From Nocardia mikamii NBRC 108933 (GTDB taxonomy: Bacteria > Actinomycetota > Actinomycetes > Mycobacteriales > Mycobacteriaceae): DNA of 64,000 nucleotides. A program made the translations under genes and the position numbers. Shown in pieces: positions 63,439-64,000 of the stretch. The stretch spans positions 620,001 through 684,000 of the forward strand of contig NZ_BDCM01000003.1 of NCBI RefSeq assembly GCF_001613505.1. Direction: 5' to 3'. Below the pieces are notes generated by a model. It worked only from the letters and a program-made list of their open reading frames with translations. It was not told where the DNA came from and ran no database searches. The stretch's first letter is position 1; every line of letters starts with the position of its first letter.

Positions 63439-64000
63439 TCAGCCGGTCACTCCCAGGTCCGGCAGTTGTGCGGCGCCGGCGACGGCCTCCCGCAACAGGT
63501 CGGCGGTGGCCTCCAGCTGGGCGGGTTCGTGTTCGGAGGTCAGGAAGAAGCGCAGGCGTTCCTGACCGGCGGGCACGGCCGGTGACGAGATCGCGCCCGC
63601 GTAGACGCCGTTCTGCAGCAGCGTCGTGGCGACGTAACCGGCGCGCAGTTCGCCGGGGACGATCACCGGGCAGATCGGGGTGCCTTCGGAGATGCCGAGG
63701 TCTATGCCGCGCTCGTCGAGCAGGGTGCGGAAGTGCTCGGCGTTGGACCAGAGCCGGCGCAGTCGCTGCGGTTCGGCCTCTAGGACGTCGAGCGCGGCCA
63801 GCGCGGCACCGATGGTCGAGGGTGCGGGGCCGCCGGTCAGCATGGCCACACCCGGCGCGGCGGCCTTCATCGCCGCGATCAGGTCAGCGTCGGCGGCGAT
63901 GAAACCCCCGCAGCTGCCCAGCGCTTTCGACAGGGTGCCCATCCAGATGTCGACCGCGTCGCCGGGCATCCCGTAGTGCTCGCGGATGCCGTGGCCGCGC
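63439..64000 (-). CDS. PLP-dependent alpha-oxoamine synthase-type aminotransferase (partial)
   Basis: The C-terminal 187 or so residues; the gene runs on past the window edge. The reading begins GHGIREHYGMPGDAVDIWMGTLSKALGSCGGFIA, where the Lys of TLSKALGS is the PLP-binding residue in this fold-type I family. PGEQRAGY-like substrate-domain sequence follows, then LRFFLTSEHEPAQLEATADLL. Family members include 8-amino-7-oxononanoate synthase and glycine C-acetyltransferase. Which of these it is cannot be told without the N-terminus. Confidence 0.75.
   Translation of the reverse strand, partial: RGHGIREHYGMPGDAVDIWMGTLSKALGSCGGFIAADADLIAAMKAAAPGVAMLTGGPAPSTIGAALAALDVLEAEPQRLRRLWSNAEHFRTLLDERGIDLGISEGTPICPVIVPGELRAGYVATTLLQNGVYAGAISSPAVPAGQERLRFFLTSEHEPAQLEATADLLREAVAGAAQLPDLGVTG

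Overview
The window is high-GC actinobacterial DNA, most likely from Nocardia or a close mycolate-containing relative. Supporting signs are GTG starts and ATGA-coupled genes, two tandem MMPL transporters, an actinobacterial-type QcrB, an SRP RNA beside a mycobacterial-type aspartate aminotransferase, a LysR/class A beta-lactamase pair, and three paralogous secreted glycine-rich proteins. No phage, IS element or CRISPR array was seen.

Layout. 1-4.3 kb: a zinc metallopeptidase, a DUF2207 membrane protein, and a TetR regulator divergent from a methyltransferase. 4.3-13.1 kb: a ROK regulator with a short upstream ORF ending in tandem Cys codons. It is followed by a GntR-led operon of an AprB-like ferredoxin, a sulfonate/nitrate-type ABC transporter, and an AprA-like flavoprotein fused to HEAT-like repeats. 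13-20 kb: a Fic protein with a striking operator, an arylsulfotransferase-like protein, an SDR, and secreted proteins. 20.2-27.4 kb: a minus-strand organosulfur monooxygenase block (flavin reductase, SfnB-, SfnG-, StyA-, DmoA- and DszC-like), completed by an SsuD-like enzyme at 32.4 kb. 27.5-32.3 kb: a serine hydrolase, LysR, class A beta-lactamase, and two tandem secreted paralogues.

33-41 kb holds a PadR remnant, SDR, DNA glycosylase, methyltransferase, aspartate aminotransferase, SRP RNA, tRNA-Ser(GGA), a deazaflavin enzyme/TetR pair, and an ECF41 sigma factor with its own promoter. 41.6-48.6 kb holds a LexA-box gene, a HelR-type helicase behind a rifamycin-associated element, a WS/DGAT-like protein, an orphan qcrB, and DUF397 and DUF309 proteins. 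48.6-52.2 kb carries three queuosine genes (gluQ, yhhQ, tgt). 52-57 kb holds a heterodimeric ABC exporter and Rrf2/TetR regulators. 57-62 kb holds the two MMPL genes, and the end carries an LLM oxidoreductase and a partial alpha-oxoamine synthase.

Two themes connect genes. The first is sulfur scavenging: sulfonate-type uptake, AprBA-like redox proteins, a flavin-dependent C-S monooxygenase set, and a Cys-codon leader. The second is antibiotic response: beta-lactamase with its LysR dyad, and RAE-helR. The AprBA-like/ABC operon is the best candidate for an undescribed pathway; its substrate cannot be read from sequence.
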